Part shown: positions 46,949 through 57,126 of the stretch, one piece after another | Layout: every line of letters begins with the position of its first letter | Numbering within the stretch: position 1 is the first letter of the stretch | Assembly: GCA_020743695.1 (NCBI GenBank) | Contig: DYUK01000016.1 | Location: forward strand, 1 to 63,395 | Direction of reading: 5' to 3' | Origin: Brevibacterium senegalense | Lineage (GTDB): Bacteria > Actinomycetota > Actinomycetes > Actinomycetales > Brevibacteriaceae | DNA length: 63,395 nt | Translations under genes and position numbers: made by a program | Notes under the pieces: generated by a model | The model's database searches: none | Seen by the model: the letters and a program-made list of their open reading frames with translations, nothing else | What the model was told of the DNA's origin: nothing

Positions 46949-48436
46949 CTACACGCGTCTCCGCGCCGGCCTCACGAAGACGATGACGGCCGCCAGCAGC
47001 ATGGGTGCGAAGAGCCACGTGAGCGAGCGCAGTGAGCCGGTCACGATGAGGTCCTGTCCCGGCCACAGCTGCGGTTGGGCGAAGGCGAAGCTCACGATCG
47101 AGACGACCGCGGCCAGTGTGACGGTCACGATCGTCGACCGGTAGAGCGCCGTGATGTGCCACAGTGCGGCGATCGTGAGCAGCAGCGCCAGTCCCAGCCC
47201 CCACGGCAGGATGACCGGCTGGCCGGCCAGCGTCACGGCCGTCGCGTTGAGGTGCTGGAGGGATCCCAGCAGTCCGACGACGAGGCCGATGACGAGCGCG
47301 TGGAGGCACCCGCCCAGCGTCGCCGTCCAGCTCTCGTCCGTCTTCTTCCGCCGAGGCCGCAGCCGCTGACCGTCCGCCTCACCCGCCGCTGCGGTGGCGT
47401 CCGGGTCCCCCGTCGCCGCGACGGCGGCACCGGCCGCGGTCGCCCCGGCGGCTCCCGCCGCCGCGCCGGCGGGCAGGGGTGCGCCGGTCTCGATGCCCGG
47501 CGCCCGCCCGCCCGGAGAGCGGTCGGGGGCCAGCAGCGCGATCTCGTCGACCGTGCCGTCCGGCAGTGCCCGCACGGGTGCGTCCGCGCTCTTCGCGAAG
47601 TCCGCCAGGGCGAAGTGCTCCGTCGTGCCGATCCGCTGGCCGATCCGGTTCGACAGGGCGAAGAAGTCGCCGGCGACCGTGACCTGGGTGGCGTGCGCGG
47701 CCATCGCCATCGCCTTCTGCCCCAGCACGTCCTCGACGTCCTGGGCCACGGCCACGGGGACCTCGTCCGCGATGGTGGAAGGGGCCTCGGCGGGCAGGAA
47801 GCCCGTGAGGTCGAAGCCGGGCGCGGTCGCGTCGAAGGTCCGGGCCACGGCGGCCGGCGGGTTCACGATCGTGAGCAGGCGCGTCCGGTCCGACCGGGCC
47901 GGACCGCCCCGGCGCAGCGCGGACACGGTCGCCTCGTGGCAGCGGCGGTGGTCGGGATGGCCGTAGCCGCCGTCCGCAGCGTAGGTGAGGACGAGGTGCG
48001 GGTCCACCGCCTCGATGACGGCGGAGACGCGGGCGGCGACGTCGTCCGGGTCCGCCGCGCAGAACGCATCCGGCGGCATCGTCGCGGGGGCGTGGGCGTG
48101 CCCGTCCTCGCCCCACACCATGCCCGAGTCCTCGAAGCGGCGGGCCGGGAACCCTGCCGCGGCCTCGGGAGCGGACTGGCCCAGGTACGCGTGCTCGGTG
48201 ACCCCCAGCGCCTGCAGCGCGGCCGCGAGCTCCTGCTCGCGGTGCGCGGCCAGGCCCGCCCGGTCGCCCTCGAGGCCGGCCAGCTCCTCGCCGATCACCT
48301 CACCGCCCTCGCCCCGGGTCGCGGTGAGGAGGACGACGCGCGCACCCGCGCGCACCAGGTGGGCCATCGTGCCGCCCGTCGCGATCGATTCGTCGTCGGG
48401 ATGGGCGTGGACGAGCAGGACGGTGGGGGTCGTCAA
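46949..48436 (-). CDS. mshB: MshB-like GlcNAc-Ins deacetylase (PIG-L) with C-terminal membrane domain
   Basis: VLLVHAHPDDESIATGGTMAHL, TYAADGGYGHPDHRRCHEA; C-terminal ~130 aa with several TM segments. Confidence 0.85.
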   Translation of the reverse strand: MTTPTVLLVHAHPDDESIATGGTMAHLVRAGARVVLLTATRGEGGEVIGEELAGLEGDRAGLAAHREQELAAALQALGVTEHAYLGQSAPEAAAGFPARRFEDSGMVWGEDGHAHAPATMPPDAFCAADPDDVAARVSAVIEAVDPHLVLTYAADGGYGHPDHRRCHEATVSALRRGGPARSDRTRLLTIVNPPAAVARTFDATAPGFDLTGFLPAEAPSTIADEVPVAVAQDVEDVLGQKAMAMAAHATQVTVAGDFFALSNRIGQRIGTTEHFALADFAKSADAPVRALPDGTVDEIALLAPDRSPGGRAPGIETGAPLPAGAAAGAAGATAAGAAVAATGDPDATAAAGEADGQRLRPRRKKTDESWTATLGGCLHALVIGLVVGLLGSLQHLNATAVTLAGQPVILPWGLGLALLLTIAALWHITALYRSTIVTVTLAAVVSIVSFAFAQPQLWPGQDLIVTGSLRSLTWLFAPMLLAAVIVFVRPARRRV

Positions 48437-48443
48437 CGGCGGA

Positions 48444-50345
48444 TCAGCCCTGCATCCTGCGCTGGGACTTGTGGCGCTCCTTCTGGTCCAGGATGACCTT
48501 GCGGATGCGGACGGAGGACGGCGTCACCTCGACGCACTCGTCCTGGTTCGCGAACTCGAGGCTCTCCTCGAGGGTGAGGGTGCGCGGCGGGACGAGGTTC
48601 TCGAACGAGTCGGAGGAGGCCGCACGCATGTTCGTGAGCTTCTTCTCCTTCGTGATGTTCACGTCCATGTCGTCGGAGCGCGAGTTCTCGCCCACGATCT
48701 GGCCCTCGTACACCTCGGAGGTGGGCTGGACGAAGAACGAGCCGCGCTCCTGCAGGTTGATCATCGCGAACGGGGTGACGACCCCGGCGCGGTCGGCCAC
48801 CAGCGAGCCCGCGGTGCGGAACTCGATGGGGCCGGCCCACGGCGCGGTGCCGGCGGAGATCGAGTTCGCGATGCCGGTGCCGCGCGTCTCCGTCATGAAG
48901 CGGGTGCGGAAGCCGATGAGGCCGCGGGCCGGGACCTTGAACTCCATGCGGACCCAGCCGGTGCCGTGGTTCGCCATCGTCTCCATCGTGCCCTTGCGGG
49001 ACGCCATGAGCTGCGTGATCGCGCCCAGGTGCTCCTCCGGCACGTCGATCGTCATGTGCTCGAGCGGCTCGTGGAGGACGCCGTCCACGTGCCGGGTGAC
49101 GACCTGCGGCTTGCCGACGGTGAGCTCGAAGCCCTCGCGGCGCATCTGCTCGACGAGGATCGCCAGCGCCAGCTCGCCGCGGCCCTGCACCTCCCATGCG
49201 TCCGGTCGCTCCGTGGGAAGCACCTTGAGCGACACGTTGCCCACCAGCTCCTGGTCCAGGCGGTCCTTCACCTGGCGGGCGGTGACCTTCGTGCCCTTCT
49301 CGCGGCCGGCCAGCGGCGAGGTGTTGATGCCGATCGTCATGGAGATCGCGGGGTCGTCGACCGTGATGCCCGGCATGGGGCGCGGGTCCTCGAGGTCCGT
49401 GATCGTGTCGCCGATGTTGATCTCCGGGATGCCCGCGATCGCGACGATGTCGCCCGCGGACGCCTCCGTCGCCGGGATGCGCTCCAGCCCGCGGGTCTCC
49501 AGCAGCTCCGTCACCTTCGCGGAGGAGATCTCGCCGTTCGAGTGCACCCACGCGACCTGCTGGCCCTTGCGCAGCGTGCCGCCGTAGATCCGCAGCAGCG
49601 CCAGACGCCCCAGGAACGGCGAGGCGTCCAGGTTCGTCACGTGCGCCTGCAGCACCCCGTCATCGGTCGTCGCGGGGGCGGGGATGTACTCGAGGATCGT
49701 CTTGAAGAGCGGCTCCAGGTCCTCGCTGTCCGGCAGATCGCCGTCCGCGGGGCGGTTGACGGAGGCGCGTCCGGCCTTCGCGGAGGCGTAGACGACGGGT
49801 ACGTCGAGGACGACCTCCGCATCGAAGCCCTCGATCTCCTCCGCCAGGTCGGAGGCCAGACCCAGCAGCAGGTCCTGCGCCTCGTCCAGCACGTGCTCGA
49901 TGCGGGCGTCCGCACGGTCGGTCTTGTTGACGACCAGGATGACCGGCTTCTGCGCGGCCAGCGCCTTGCGCAGGACGAAGCGGGTCTGCGGCAGCGGGCC
50001 CTCCGAGGAGTCCACCAGGAGGACGACGCCGTCGACCATCGACAGGCCGCGCTCCACCTCGCCGCCGAAGTCCGCGTGGCCCGGGGTGTCGATCACGTTG
50101 ATCGTGATGGGCTCGTCCGCGGACGGACCGGTGTAGGCGATGGAGGTGTTCTTCGCGAGGATCGTGATCCCCTTCTCCTTCTCCAGCTCGCCCGAGTCCA
50201 TGACGCGATCGCCCACGTCTCCGTGGTCGCTGAAGGCACCGCCCTGCGTGAGCATTGCGTTGACGAGGGTCGTCTTGCCGTGGTCGACGTGCGCGACGAT
50301 CGCGACGTTCCTTCGGTCCGAGCGGCGGGAGGTGTGCAGCGTCAT
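48444..50345 (-). CDS. typA: Ribosome-associated GTPase TypA/BipA
   Basis: RRNVAIVAHVDHGKTTLVNAMLTQGG, NVIDTPGHADFGGEVERGLSMVDG, NKTDRADAR. Confidence 0.95.
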   Translation of the reverse strand: MTLHTSRRSDRRNVAIVAHVDHGKTTLVNAMLTQGGAFSDHGDVGDRVMDSGELEKEKGITILAKNTSIAYTGPSADEPITINVIDTPGHADFGGEVERGLSMVDGVVLLVDSSEGPLPQTRFVLRKALAAQKPVILVVNKTDRADARIEHVLDEAQDLLLGLASDLAEEIEGFDAEVVLDVPVVYASAKAGRASVNRPADGDLPDSEDLEPLFKTILEYIPAPATTDDGVLQAHVTNLDASPFLGRLALLRIYGGTLRKGQQVAWVHSNGEISSAKVTELLETRGLERIPATEASAGDIVAIAGIPEINIGDTITDLEDPRPMPGITVDDPAISMTIGINTSPLAGREKGTKVTARQVKDRLDQELVGNVSLKVLPTERPDAWEVQGRGELALAILVEQMRREGFELTVGKPQVVTRHVDGVLHEPLEHMTIDVPEEHLGAITQLMASRKGTMETMANHGTGWVRMEFKVPARGLIGFRTRFMTETRGTGIANSISAGTAPWAGPIEFRTAGSLVADRAGVVTPFAMINLQERGSFFVQPTSEVYEGQIVGENSRSDDMDVNITKEKKLTNMRAASSDSFENLVPPRTLTLEESLEFANQDECVEVTPSSVRIRKVILDQKERHKSQRRMQG

Positions 50346-50403
50346 GGGCTCGCTTTCATAGAGGTGGCGGTTGCGCCGTAGACGATTATAGGGGCCTGAA
50401 CGG

Positions 50404-50453
50404 CCCCGCCCCGTCGCTCCACCTGTGAAGAGGGGTGGAGCGACGGGGCGGGG
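50404..50453 (-). terminator. Strong terminator-like hairpin downstream of the opp-like operon
   Basis: 20-bp perfect stem CCCCGCCCCGTCGCTCCACC / GGTGGAGCGACGGGGCGGGG. Confidence 0.75.
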
Positions 50454-50556
50454 TGACCGCGGGAGGCGGGCCGGGGAACCGTCCCGGACCACGGCCTCGG
50501 GAGCGGTGCGGTCGTCCGGGAGGGCACTTCACCAGGTGCGTCTCCCGCGACCGGGG

Positions 50557-52410
50557 TCAGGAGGCGAGTCCTCCCTCGGTCGCCTCGAGGAGTGCGTCGC
50601 GCGCCTCACGGCGGCGGCGCTGCTCGACGGGATCCGGCACCGGCACGGCCGCCAGCAGGCGCTGGGTGTACGGGTGGCGCGGCTGCGCGACCAGATCCGA
50701 GCTGGGCCCGATCTCCAGCAGGTGGCCGTGTCGCATGACCGCGATCCGACTGGCGACCATCTCGACGACCGCCAGGTCGTGGCTGATGAAGAGGCACGCG
50801 AAGCCGTACTGCTCCTGCAGGTCCCGGAACAGGGTGAGCACCTTCGCCTGCACGGACACGTCCAGGGCGGACGTGGGCTCGTCCGCGATGAGCAGGGACG
50901 GCTTGAGCGTGAGCGCACGGGCGATGCCGATGCGCTGGCGCTGGCCGCCGGACAGCTCGTGCGGGTAGCGGTTGCGCATCGAGGTGGGCAGCTGGACCGA
51001 TTCGAGCATCTGCTCGACGCGGCGGCTGAGCTCCGGCCCCTTGAGCTTCTCGTGCAGCACGAGCGGCTCGCCGATCGACTCGCCGATCGGCAGACGCGGG
51101 TTGAGGGAGGAGCCGGGATCCTGGAACACGAAGCCCACGGTCTTGCGCAGGTCGCGCAGATCCTTGTTCTTCTTGCCCGCGACCTCGATCCCGCCCACGG
51201 TGAGAGACCCCTCGACGACGGGGATGAGCCCCACCGCCGCGCGGCCGATCGTCGTCTTGCCGGAACCGGACTCCCCCACGAGGCCCACGACCTCGCCGGG
51301 TGCGATCGCCAGGTCGATCGAGTGGGCCGCGCGGAACGCCTTGCGCCTCCCGATCGCGGGGTACTCGATCGTCGCCCCGGCCAGCCGCAGCGCCGTGTGA
51401 TCCGTCTCGATGCGTCCGCCCGGGTGCTCGTACGTGTCATTGGACTCCAGCGGGATGGCCGCCAGGTCGTCGACGTACTCGAGTTCGACGTCCTGCCCCG
51501 AGGAGCCGAACGCCGTGGCACCCGGTTCCCCCGCGCGCGAGCCCAGGTGCGGCACCGCGTCCAGCAGCTGACGGGTGTACGGGTGCTGGGGCGCGCTGAA
51601 GATCTGCTGCGCGGTCCCCTCCTCGACGACGCGCCCCTGCTTCATGACGAGCATCCGGTCCGCCATGTCCGCGACCACGCCCATGTCGTGCGTGATGAGG
51701 ATGATGCCGGCGTCGACCTTCTCGCGCAGCTCGCGCATGAGCTTGAGGATCTCCGCCTGGACCGTCACGTCCAGGGCGGTCGTGGGCTCGTCCGCGATGA
51801 GGAGCTTGGGCTGGCAGGCCAGGGCCTGCGCGATCATGATGCGCTGGCGCTGACCGCCGGACAGCTGGTGCGGGAACGCGTTGAAGCGGTCCTCCGGGTC
51901 CGGGATCTCCACCAGCCGCATGAGGCGCAGTGCCTCCTGCTTCGCCTGCTTGGGGCCCATGACGGTGTGGACGCGCAGGGTCTCCACGATCTGGAAGCCC
52001 ACCGTGTAGACGGGGTTGAGCGCCGTCATGGGCTCCTGGAAGATCACGGAGATCTCGTTGCCGCGCACGTGCTGCATGCGCTCCTCCGCCAGGCCCACGA
52101 GTTCGCGGTGGCCCAGCCGCGCGGACCCCGATGCCCGCCCGTTGCGCGGCAGCAGCCCCATGAGCGACATCGACGACTGCGACTTGCCGGAGCCGGATTC
52201 GCCCACGATCGCCAGTACCTCACCGGGGTGCAGGTCGTAGGTGAGTCCCTCCGCCGCCGTGAACCACTCGTCGCCCACCCAGAAGCGGACGCTCAGGTCC
52301 TTGACGGACAGGATGGGCTCCTTGGCGGTGGCCGTCCGTCCGGCGGAGTCCGCGTGACCGGCCGGATCCGTCTGACCGGGTGCGCCGGTCGGCTGCTGGT
52401 CCTGACTCAC
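50557..52410 (-). CDS. Oligopeptide/dipeptide ABC transporter, fused dual ATPase (OppD-OppF)
   Basis: Two Walker A (GESGSGKSQ, GESGSGKTT) and two LSGGQRQR signatures; GTG start. Confidence 0.93.
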   Translation of the reverse strand: MSQDQQPTGAPGQTDPAGHADSAGRTATAKEPILSVKDLSVRFWVGDEWFTAAEGLTYDLHPGEVLAIVGESGSGKSQSSMSLMGLLPRNGRASGSARLGHRELVGLAEERMQHVRGNEISVIFQEPMTALNPVYTVGFQIVETLRVHTVMGPKQAKQEALRLMRLVEIPDPEDRFNAFPHQLSGGQRQRIMIAQALACQPKLLIADEPTTALDVTVQAEILKLMRELREKVDAGIILITHDMGVVADMADRMLVMKQGRVVEEGTAQQIFSAPQHPYTRQLLDAVPHLGSRAGEPGATAFGSSGQDVELEYVDDLAAIPLESNDTYEHPGGRIETDHTALRLAGATIEYPAIGRRKAFRAAHSIDLAIAPGEVVGLVGESGSGKTTIGRAAVGLIPVVEGSLTVGGIEVAGKKNKDLRDLRKTVGFVFQDPGSSLNPRLPIGESIGEPLVLHEKLKGPELSRRVEQMLESVQLPTSMRNRYPHELSGGQRQRIGIARALTLKPSLLIADEPTSALDVSVQAKVLTLFRDLQEQYGFACLFISHDLAVVEMVASRIAVMRHGHLLEIGPSSDLVAQPRHPYTQRLLAAVPVPDPVEQRRRREARDALLEATEGGLAS

Positions 52411-53633
52411 AGCTCCCCCTTCCGCTGGTCGTCGCGTTCGTCGTCGGATCCTGCCGGCCCGTCGGGTCCCTCCGGCCTGCCGGAGCCCGTGGGTCCGTCG
52501 GATCGTGGGGGCGTGTCCGCCGCCGAGGCCGTGATCGCCGCGGTCGCGGTCGTCCCGCCCGCAGCCGCCCGCCTCCGGTCCGCGCGGTCCATCTTGCGCT
52601 GCGACGGGATCGCCTTCATGCGGGGGTCGAACGCGTCGCGCAGACCGTCGCCGATGAAGTTGACGCACAGCGCGATGATGATGATGAAGAGGCCCGCCCA
52701 CCAGAACAGCCAGGGCCGGGTGGAGAAGGCGCTCTGGTACTCGTTGATGAGCTGGCCCAGCGAGATCTGCGGCGGTCGGATTCCGAAGCCCAGGAAGCTG
52801 AGCGCCGTCTCCAGGACGATCGCCTGGCTCATGAGCAGCGTCGTGTTCACGATGATGACGCCCACGGAGTTGGGCAGGATGTGCGTGAACATGATCCGGA
52901 AGTCCCCGGCGCCGGAGACGCGGGCGGAGTCGACGAACTCGCGCTCGCGCAGCGCCATGAACTCACCGCGCACCAGGCGGGCGAGTCCGGTCCACAGGAT
53001 GCCGCCCAGCACCAGCCCCAGCATGGGGGCCAGATAGGACGACAGCGGGAGACCGAAGAAGGAGAAGGAGGGGCCACCGATCAGCTTGCCCAGGATCGCT
53101 CCCACGACGATCGTGGGGACGATGATGAAGCCGTCCGTGATCCTCATGAGCAGGCCGTCCAGCCAGCCGCGGTAGTAACCGGCCAGCGCGCCGATCGTCG
53201 TGCCGATCACCAGTGCGGTCGCACCGATGATGACCATGACCATGAGCGAGATCTGTGTGCCCTTCATGACCCGGGCGAAGTTGTCGCGGCCGATGTCGTC
53301 CTGCCCGAAGGGATGCTCGCCCAGCGAGAACGGGTTCGCCAGCGTCCACGTGGGCGCTCCGCCGGGGTTGACGACCGGGCCGGAGCTCACGTGGTTGTGG
53401 ATCCACCAGCCCGGGATGGGGCCCACGCCCTGCGCGGTGAAGGCGAGGAGCGCGACGAGGCCCAGGACGATCATGCTGACCATCGCGCCGGTGTGGCGGA
53501 AGAACTTGCGGCGGACGATCGCGCCCTGCGACAGGCCGGCGTCCTCCTTCGATTCGATCGCGGTGGGGGCATCCGCGTCGTCCGGGCCGGAGCCGAACGG
53601 CGATGCCGGGGGTGTGTCGTGTGTCGTGCTCAT
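52407..53633 (-). CDS. ABC transporter permease (OppC-like)
   Basis: REREFVDSARVSGAGDFRIMFTHILPNSVGVIIV permease EAA motif. Confidence 0.92.
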   Translation of the reverse strand: MSTTHDTPPASPFGSGPDDADAPTAIESKEDAGLSQGAIVRRKFFRHTGAMVSMIVLGLVALLAFTAQGVGPIPGWWIHNHVSSGPVVNPGGAPTWTLANPFSLGEHPFGQDDIGRDNFARVMKGTQISLMVMVIIGATALVIGTTIGALAGYYRGWLDGLLMRITDGFIIVPTIVVGAILGKLIGGPSFSFFGLPLSSYLAPMLGLVLGGILWTGLARLVRGEFMALREREFVDSARVSGAGDFRIMFTHILPNSVGVIIVNTTLLMSQAIVLETALSFLGFGIRPPQISLGQLINEYQSAFSTRPWLFWWAGLFIIIIALCVNFIGDGLRDAFDPRMKAIPSQRKMDRADRRRAAAGGTTATAAITASAADTPPRSDGPTGSGRPEGPDGPAGSDDERDDQRKGEL

Positions 53634-55174
53634 CAGGCGTCCACTCGGATTCGCGGGTCGAGGACTGCGTAGAGGAAGTCGGCCACGAGGTTCGCGACGA
53701 CCGCCAGCAGTCCGGTGATGACGATGTAGGCCATGATCGGGTCGAGCTCGTTGCGGTTCATCGAGTCGATGAAGAGCTTGCCCATCCCGGACCAGCCGAA
53801 GATCGTCTCCGTGATGACCGCGCCGCCGATCATCGTGATGATGTCGACCGGGATGATCGATGCCAGCGGCAGCAGCGCGTTGCGCAGCGCGTGCCGCATG
53901 ACGACGGTGCGGCCCGGCAGGCCCTTGGCCTTCGCGGTGCGGATGTAGTCCTGGTTCATGACCTCGAGCATCGAACCGCGGGTGTAGCGCGTGTAGGACG
54001 CGATCGAGATGAGGACCAGGGCGATCGACGGCAGCAGCAGGTGCGTGAAGCTGTCGAGGTTCACGAACCAGAAGTCACCCGTCAGGTTGGGGGTGCTGGC
54101 GCCGATCGTCGCGATGGGGCGCTGGTTGATCGCGGGGTGGTCGCCGTAGCGGCCCCACTCCTGGAAGACGCGGTCGATGAAGATGAGCACGCCGATCACG
54201 ATCGCGGTGATCGCGCCGGTGCGGCCGGAGACCAGGGGGTCGGGTCCGCGGAACGCGGCTCCCACGGCGAGGCCCACGCCCACGGCGACGAGCGCCAGCA
54301 GGAACATCCACAGCCAGTTCATCTCGGCGTACCAGAAGAGGTTCTGCAGCGGCATGTAGAGACCGATGCCGATGACGGCGACGGTCAGTGCGGTCCAGAG
54401 TGCGCGCCGGTTCGAAAGCCCCGTCGACAGGAACGTGACGGCGACAGCGGTCGCGAGGGAGAAGACCCCGATGCCCACGATGCCGAAGGTGGGGTCGTAC
54501 AGCCAGCCGGAGGCCAGGACGTAGTAGATCGTGCCGAAGGTGACGAGGGTGGCGCCGCCGAAGGCCAGGAGCCGGCGCCTGCCGGTGCCGCCCAGAGCGC
54601 CCATCCAGATGAGGCCCGCGGCCACGGACACGACGATGATCGGGACCCAGCCCACGACGGGGTCGGACAGGAAATTGTTGAACTCGATCGCACCGTACTG
54701 CTTGAGGAGGACGGCGACCCAGAAGACGGGAAGCGAGTACAGGAGGAAGCTCACGAAGGTGATGAAGTAGTCGAACCCGGTGTACTGCCGCAGTGCGGAG
54801 ATCATGCCCAGGAAGACACCCACGAGGATCGACACGAGGGTCGCACCGGTCACGAGCTTGACGGTGTTGACGACCGCGCCCTGGAGCTGGTCCGTCACGG
54901 GCTGCCCGCTCACCCAGGCGGTGCCCAGGTCGCAGCTGCCCACGAGGCAGCCGGCCGCACCGGTGAGCCACTGGAAGTAGCGGATGATCGCGGGGGTGTC
55001 GAGGTCGAGGAGGCGGGCGCGCGCTTCGTAGAGGGCGCCGATGTTGGGGGCGGTGCTCTGCCGCAGGTCCGCGTAGTAGTCGAGCGCGGTGTCGAGCAGG
55101 AGGAAGAGGACGAGGGTGACGACCAGCAGGACGACGGCGGTCGACAGGGTCCGTCGGAGGATGAATCTGATCAT
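53633..55174 (-). CDS. ABC transporter permease (OppB-like) with large extra TM insert
   Basis: MIRFILRRTLSTAVVLLVVTLVLF; EAA motif MNQDYIRTAKAKGLPGRTVVMRHALRNALLPLASI; 513 aa. Confidence 0.92.
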   Translation of the reverse strand: MIRFILRRTLSTAVVLLVVTLVLFLLLDTALDYYADLRQSTAPNIGALYEARARLLDLDTPAIIRYFQWLTGAAGCLVGSCDLGTAWVSGQPVTDQLQGAVVNTVKLVTGATLVSILVGVFLGMISALRQYTGFDYFITFVSFLLYSLPVFWVAVLLKQYGAIEFNNFLSDPVVGWVPIIVVSVAAGLIWMGALGGTGRRRLLAFGGATLVTFGTIYYVLASGWLYDPTFGIVGIGVFSLATAVAVTFLSTGLSNRRALWTALTVAVIGIGLYMPLQNLFWYAEMNWLWMFLLALVAVGVGLAVGAAFRGPDPLVSGRTGAITAIVIGVLIFIDRVFQEWGRYGDHPAINQRPIATIGASTPNLTGDFWFVNLDSFTHLLLPSIALVLISIASYTRYTRGSMLEVMNQDYIRTAKAKGLPGRTVVMRHALRNALLPLASIIPVDIITMIGGAVITETIFGWSGMGKLFIDSMNRNELDPIMAYIVITGLLAVVANLVADFLYAVLDPRIRVDA

Positions 55175-55202
55175 GGCGCTTCACGCTTCGGTTCTGGGCC
55201 GC

Positions 55203-55242
55203 CCGCCGACGGGGACACCAATGCTGGTGTCCCCGTCGGCGG
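55203..55242 (-). terminator. Intra-operon stem-loop between substrate-binding protein and permease genes
   Basis: 18-bp perfect stem CCGCCGACGGGGACACCA / TGGTGTCCCCGTCGGCGG, 4-nt loop. Confidence 0.75.
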
Positions 55243-55284
55243 TGCGGCTGCGGTTGGGCGTTCAGCTGAGGAGCCTCACGGCTC

Positions 55285-57126
55285 TCAGCTGACCTGCCAC
55301 TCCCAGTAGTTCCAGAACATGGTGGGCGACACGGTGGTCGTCGACACGTTCTGCACGCGATCGCGGTAGATCGTCAGCTCCGGGTGCTGGAAGATCGGCA
55401 TGCCGAAGCCGTCCTCGATGAGGGTCTTCTCGATCTCCGTCACCAGGGGTGTCTGCTCCGACTCCTCCGTCGTCACCATGAGCTCGTCCAGCATGTCGTC
55501 GAGCTCCTCGTTCGAGTAGCCGCCGTAGTTGTTCTGCTGGCCGGTGCGCCAGTTGGCGTCCGAGTTCGAGATGCCCGTCGTGGTCGACTGCCAGCCGAAC
55601 AGCGAGGCGTCGTACGTGCCGTCGCCCAGGCGGGTGCCCCAGTTGTCGTCGCCGTCCTCGACGATCTCGAAGCCGGCCTGCTCCGCGGATTCCTTGATGA
55701 GCGTGGCCTGCTGCGCGCGACGCTCGTTCGACGCGCCGTACAGGAGGCGGACCGTGGGCGCCTCGACGCCGGCCTCCTCGAGGAGCTCCTGAGCACCCTC
55801 GATGTCACCGCCGGCGAACTCGTCGGAGCTGTTGCCCGCGACGACCTCGTCGTAGCCCGGTGCACCGGGGACCATGTAGAGCGAGTCGCGGACCGTCGCC
55901 TCCTCGTTGAGGGGCTTGATGATCGTCTCGACGATCTGCTCGCGCGGCAGGGTCTTGAGGAAGGCCTGGCGCACCAGCTTCGCGGTCTCCTCGTCGCCGT
56001 CGTAGGACTCCGGGTCGAAGGGGCCGTTGTTGTCGTACGTGAGGTCGACGTGCTCGTAGGTCGCGCCGTCCTCGCTCTCGACGGTGACGCCGTCGATCGC
56101 CTCGGCTGCGGACTTCACGTCTGCCGTGGCCTGCGGCTGGATGATGTCGATCTCACCGTTCTCCACGGCCTGGACCGATGCCATCGGATCCTCGTTGTAG
56201 CGGATCGTGACCTGGTTGACGCCCACCTCCTTGGGACCCGAGTAGTTCTCGTCCGCCTCGAGGGTGAGGTACTGGCCCTCCGCGAAGTCGACCATCTTGT
56301 ACGGGCCGTTGTGGACGATGAGATCCTCGTCGTCCGTCATCGACGTGAAGTCGAAGGCGGTGTTCCACTCGTTCGCGATGGTGGACAGCGCGGCGGTGTC
56401 CTCGTTCTCGATCGCATCGAGGACAGCCTGCTTCGCGGCCTCCGGGTCCTCCTCGCCCAGAGCCTTCTTCGCGACGATGTGCGCGGGCACGCCCACGCCG
56501 TCCGCGCCGAAGCCCAGCGAGTAGCGCCAGTCCGCGAAGGCCTCGGAGTAGGTGAAGGTGACCTCCTTGCCGTCCTCGGAGATCTCCGGGAAGTCCTTGA
56601 TGAGCGACGGGCCGATCGAGGCGGAGTCGAAGAACACCGTCTCCTCGTCCTCGATCTCCTCGATCGCACCGGACTCCTCGTCGCGGGACACCTCCTCCTC
56701 TTCGGCCGTATTGAAGTTCGAGGACTGCGCGGCCCACTGCAGGACGATGTCCGCCGCGTCGACCGGTGTGCCGTCGGACCAGGTCGCGGAATCCGCGAAG
56801 GTGTACTTGACCTGCAGCGGGTCCTCGGACACCTGCTCGACGGTGCCCAGGTCGCCCTCCTGCACCTCCAGGTTGTCGTCGTAGTACCCGAAGTTGTCGT
56901 TCATCATGTACGTGACGATCGAGTTCGCGACGGCGTTGCCGTTGGCCGTCATCGTGTTCATGCTGCGGAAGGGCTCGTTCCAGCCCACGTTGAGCAGCGA
57001 ATCGCCGCCCTCACCGCCGCCGCCTTCGCCGCCGCCGTCCCCGCCGCTGCCCGGCGGGGTGCATGCGGACAGGACGAGGGCGCCGGCGGCGACACTCGCG
57101 GCCAGTCCCAGGTAGCGCTTCTTCAC
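55285..57126 (-). CDS. ABC transporter family 5 substrate-binding lipoprotein
   Basis: Lipobox AAGALVLSACTPPGSGG; DPLQVKYTFADSATWSDGTPVDAADIVLQW. Confidence 0.94.
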   Translation of the reverse strand: MKKRYLGLAASVAAGALVLSACTPPGSGGDGGGEGGGGEGGDSLLNVGWNEPFRSMNTMTANGNAVANSIVTYMMNDNFGYYDDNLEVQEGDLGTVEQVSEDPLQVKYTFADSATWSDGTPVDAADIVLQWAAQSSNFNTAEEEEVSRDEESGAIEEIEDEETVFFDSASIGPSLIKDFPEISEDGKEVTFTYSEAFADWRYSLGFGADGVGVPAHIVAKKALGEEDPEAAKQAVLDAIENEDTAALSTIANEWNTAFDFTSMTDDEDLIVHNGPYKMVDFAEGQYLTLEADENYSGPKEVGVNQVTIRYNEDPMASVQAVENGEIDIIQPQATADVKSAAEAIDGVTVESEDGATYEHVDLTYDNNGPFDPESYDGDEETAKLVRQAFLKTLPREQIVETIIKPLNEEATVRDSLYMVPGAPGYDEVVAGNSSDEFAGGDIEGAQELLEEAGVEAPTVRLLYGASNERRAQQATLIKESAEQAGFEIVEDGDDNWGTRLGDGTYDASLFGWQSTTTGISNSDANWRTGQQNNYGGYSNEELDDMLDELMVTTEESEQTPLVTEIEKTLIEDGFGMPIFQHPELTIYRDRVQNVSTTTVSPTMFWNYWEWQVS

